Source: Thermoplasmatota archaeon (GTDB lineage Archaea > Thermoplasmatota > Penumbrarchaeia > Penumbrarchaeales > Penumbrarchaeaceae). Taken from it: a stretch of DNA of 5,880 nt. The stretch spans positions 1 through 5,880 of the forward strand of contig JAFGJI010000023.1 of NCBI GenBank assembly GCA_016929175.1, read 5' to 3'. Of the stretch, positions 5,238-5,880 are shown piece by piece (the stretch's first letter is position 1; each line of letters starts with the position of its first letter). A program made the position numbers and the translations under genes. The notes under the pieces are model-generated. The model did no database searches. It saw nothing but the letters and a program-made list of their open reading frames with translations, and was not told the origin of the DNA.

Positions 5238-5880
5238 ATGGGCATACTCACGCCCCAGGAGTGGAGATACCACCAGGAAGACCCTGGCCTTGCATCCCTT
5301 ATCTCCGAGAAACTGGAGATACACCCTCTACTGGCGAGGGTCATGGTCGGTCGGTCCGTCAAGAATGTGGAGGAGGCCTATGATGTTCTTCATCCCAGCC
5401 TCAGGAACCTTCACGACCCCTTCCTATTCTCGGACATGGAAAAAGCGGTGGACAGGATCGCCGGGGCTCTGGCTGCCGGCGAGGGCATCACCATCCATGG
5501 CGATTATGATGTGGATGGTATATCCTCCACGGCCCTGCTTATCGACGCGCTGAACAGCTCCCCGAAGGGTGCAAAGATACATCACTTCCTTCCATCGAGG
5601 TTCGAGGAGGGATACGGTCTCTCCACAGCCTGCCTCGAAGAGATGGAGGAGAGAGGTGACACCCTGCTGATAACAGTGGATTGCGGTATCAAAGCTATGG
5701 AAGAGGTATCGGCTGCCCGTGAAAGAGGGATCGATGTCATAGTTACAGATCATCACGAACCCGGAACAGTGTCCCCCGATGCTCTTGCGGTTATAGATCC
5801 AAAATGGGAGGGGGCCTGTTACCCGTTCCCTGAATTGGCCGGAGTGGGTGTCGCCTTCAAAATGGCCACTGCCCTCCGGA
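5238..5880 (+). CDS. recJ: RecJ-like single-strand-specific DHH exonuclease, partial (3' end off the right edge)
   Basis: The first 214 residues of a RecJ-type 5'-3' single-strand DNA exonuclease of the DHH phosphoesterase superfamily, acting in DNA repair and recombination. Visible motifs: motif I HGDYDVDGISSTAL (87-100), motif II ITVDCG (145-150), motif III VTDHHEPG (169-176) with the DHH triplet, and GVGVAFK (202-208), matching motif IV. The aspartates and histidines of the two-metal site seen so far are intact. The N-terminal lead-in (EWRYHQEDP, then LHPSLRNLHDPFLFSDM) matches the RecJ layout common in bacteria. ATG 5238 was chosen because GGTGAT at 5226-5231 lies 6 bases before it; in-frame ATGs at 5217 and 5220 would add 7 or 6 residues but lie upstream of the predicted transcription start. 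The DHHA1 and OB domains would lie beyond the window, so full length and any fusion cannot be judged. Confidence 0.9.
   Translation, partial: MGILTPQEWRYHQEDPGLASLISEKLEIHPLLARVMVGRSVKNVEEAYDVLHPSLRNLHDPFLFSDMEKAVDRIAGALAAGEGITIHGDYDVDGISSTALLIDALNSSPKGAKIHHFLPSRFEEGYGLSTACLEEMEERGDTLLITVDCGIKAMEEVSAARERGIDVIVTDHHEPGTVSPDALAVIDPKWEGACYPFPELAGVGVAFKMATALR

Noticed and set aside
1..5880. CRISPR arrays, insertion sequences, attachment sites
   Set aside because: No spaced direct repeats, transposase or integrase genes, or terminal inverted repeats were seen anywhere in the window.

Overview
The window looks like a piece of an archaeal chromosome. Three things suggest this: a protein of the phosphoseryl-tRNA synthetase (SepRS) family, an archaeal translin/TRAX-type protein, and AT-rich TATA-box-like elements at the spacing expected for archaeal promoters, one of which implies a leaderless start. 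Internal operon genes are instead preceded by strong Shine-Dalgarno sequences (GGAGGTG). The base composition is moderately GC-rich by eye. A euryarchaeal lineage, possibly within Thermoplasmatota, would fit, but this cannot be fixed from the window. The last gene, of the RecJ type common in bacteria, does not contradict an archaeal host because many archaea carry DHH exonucleases of this kind.

Layout. At 1-578, on the minus strand, lies the 5' part of an EamA/DMT-type membrane transporter that runs off the left edge. A divergent intergenic stretch follows (579-790). From about 791 to 2884, on the plus strand, is a tight three-gene ABC transporter operon: a small FtsX-like permease, a MacB/LolD-type ATPase and a second small FtsX-like permease. 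The genes overlap by 11 and 4 bases. Both permeases are 228 residues long with the chosen starts, and both lack the large extracellular domain usual between the first two membrane helices of this family.

From 2958 to 5145 lies a second, separately promoted unit: a translin/TRAX-family protein (201 aa), preceded by a clear TATA box and a perfect tandem 9-bp repeat, then a SepRS-family class II aminoacyl-tRNA synthetase (529 aa) that overlaps it by 8 bases. From 5238 to the right edge is the N-terminal part of a RecJ-like DHH exonuclease with its own TATA-like element.

The main point of interest is the SepRS-like protein. It keeps the class II ATP-binding motifs and a SepRS-like C-terminal region. 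Most residues known to hold the phosphate of phosphoserine in true SepRS appear to be replaced by hydrophobic residues or proline. It may therefore charge a different amino acid. Its translational coupling to a putative TRAX-type ribonuclease with an intact-looking catalytic acid set suggests a tRNA-centred two-gene module. The substrate, the tRNA partner and the joint function are inference. No tRNA gene was found in the window.
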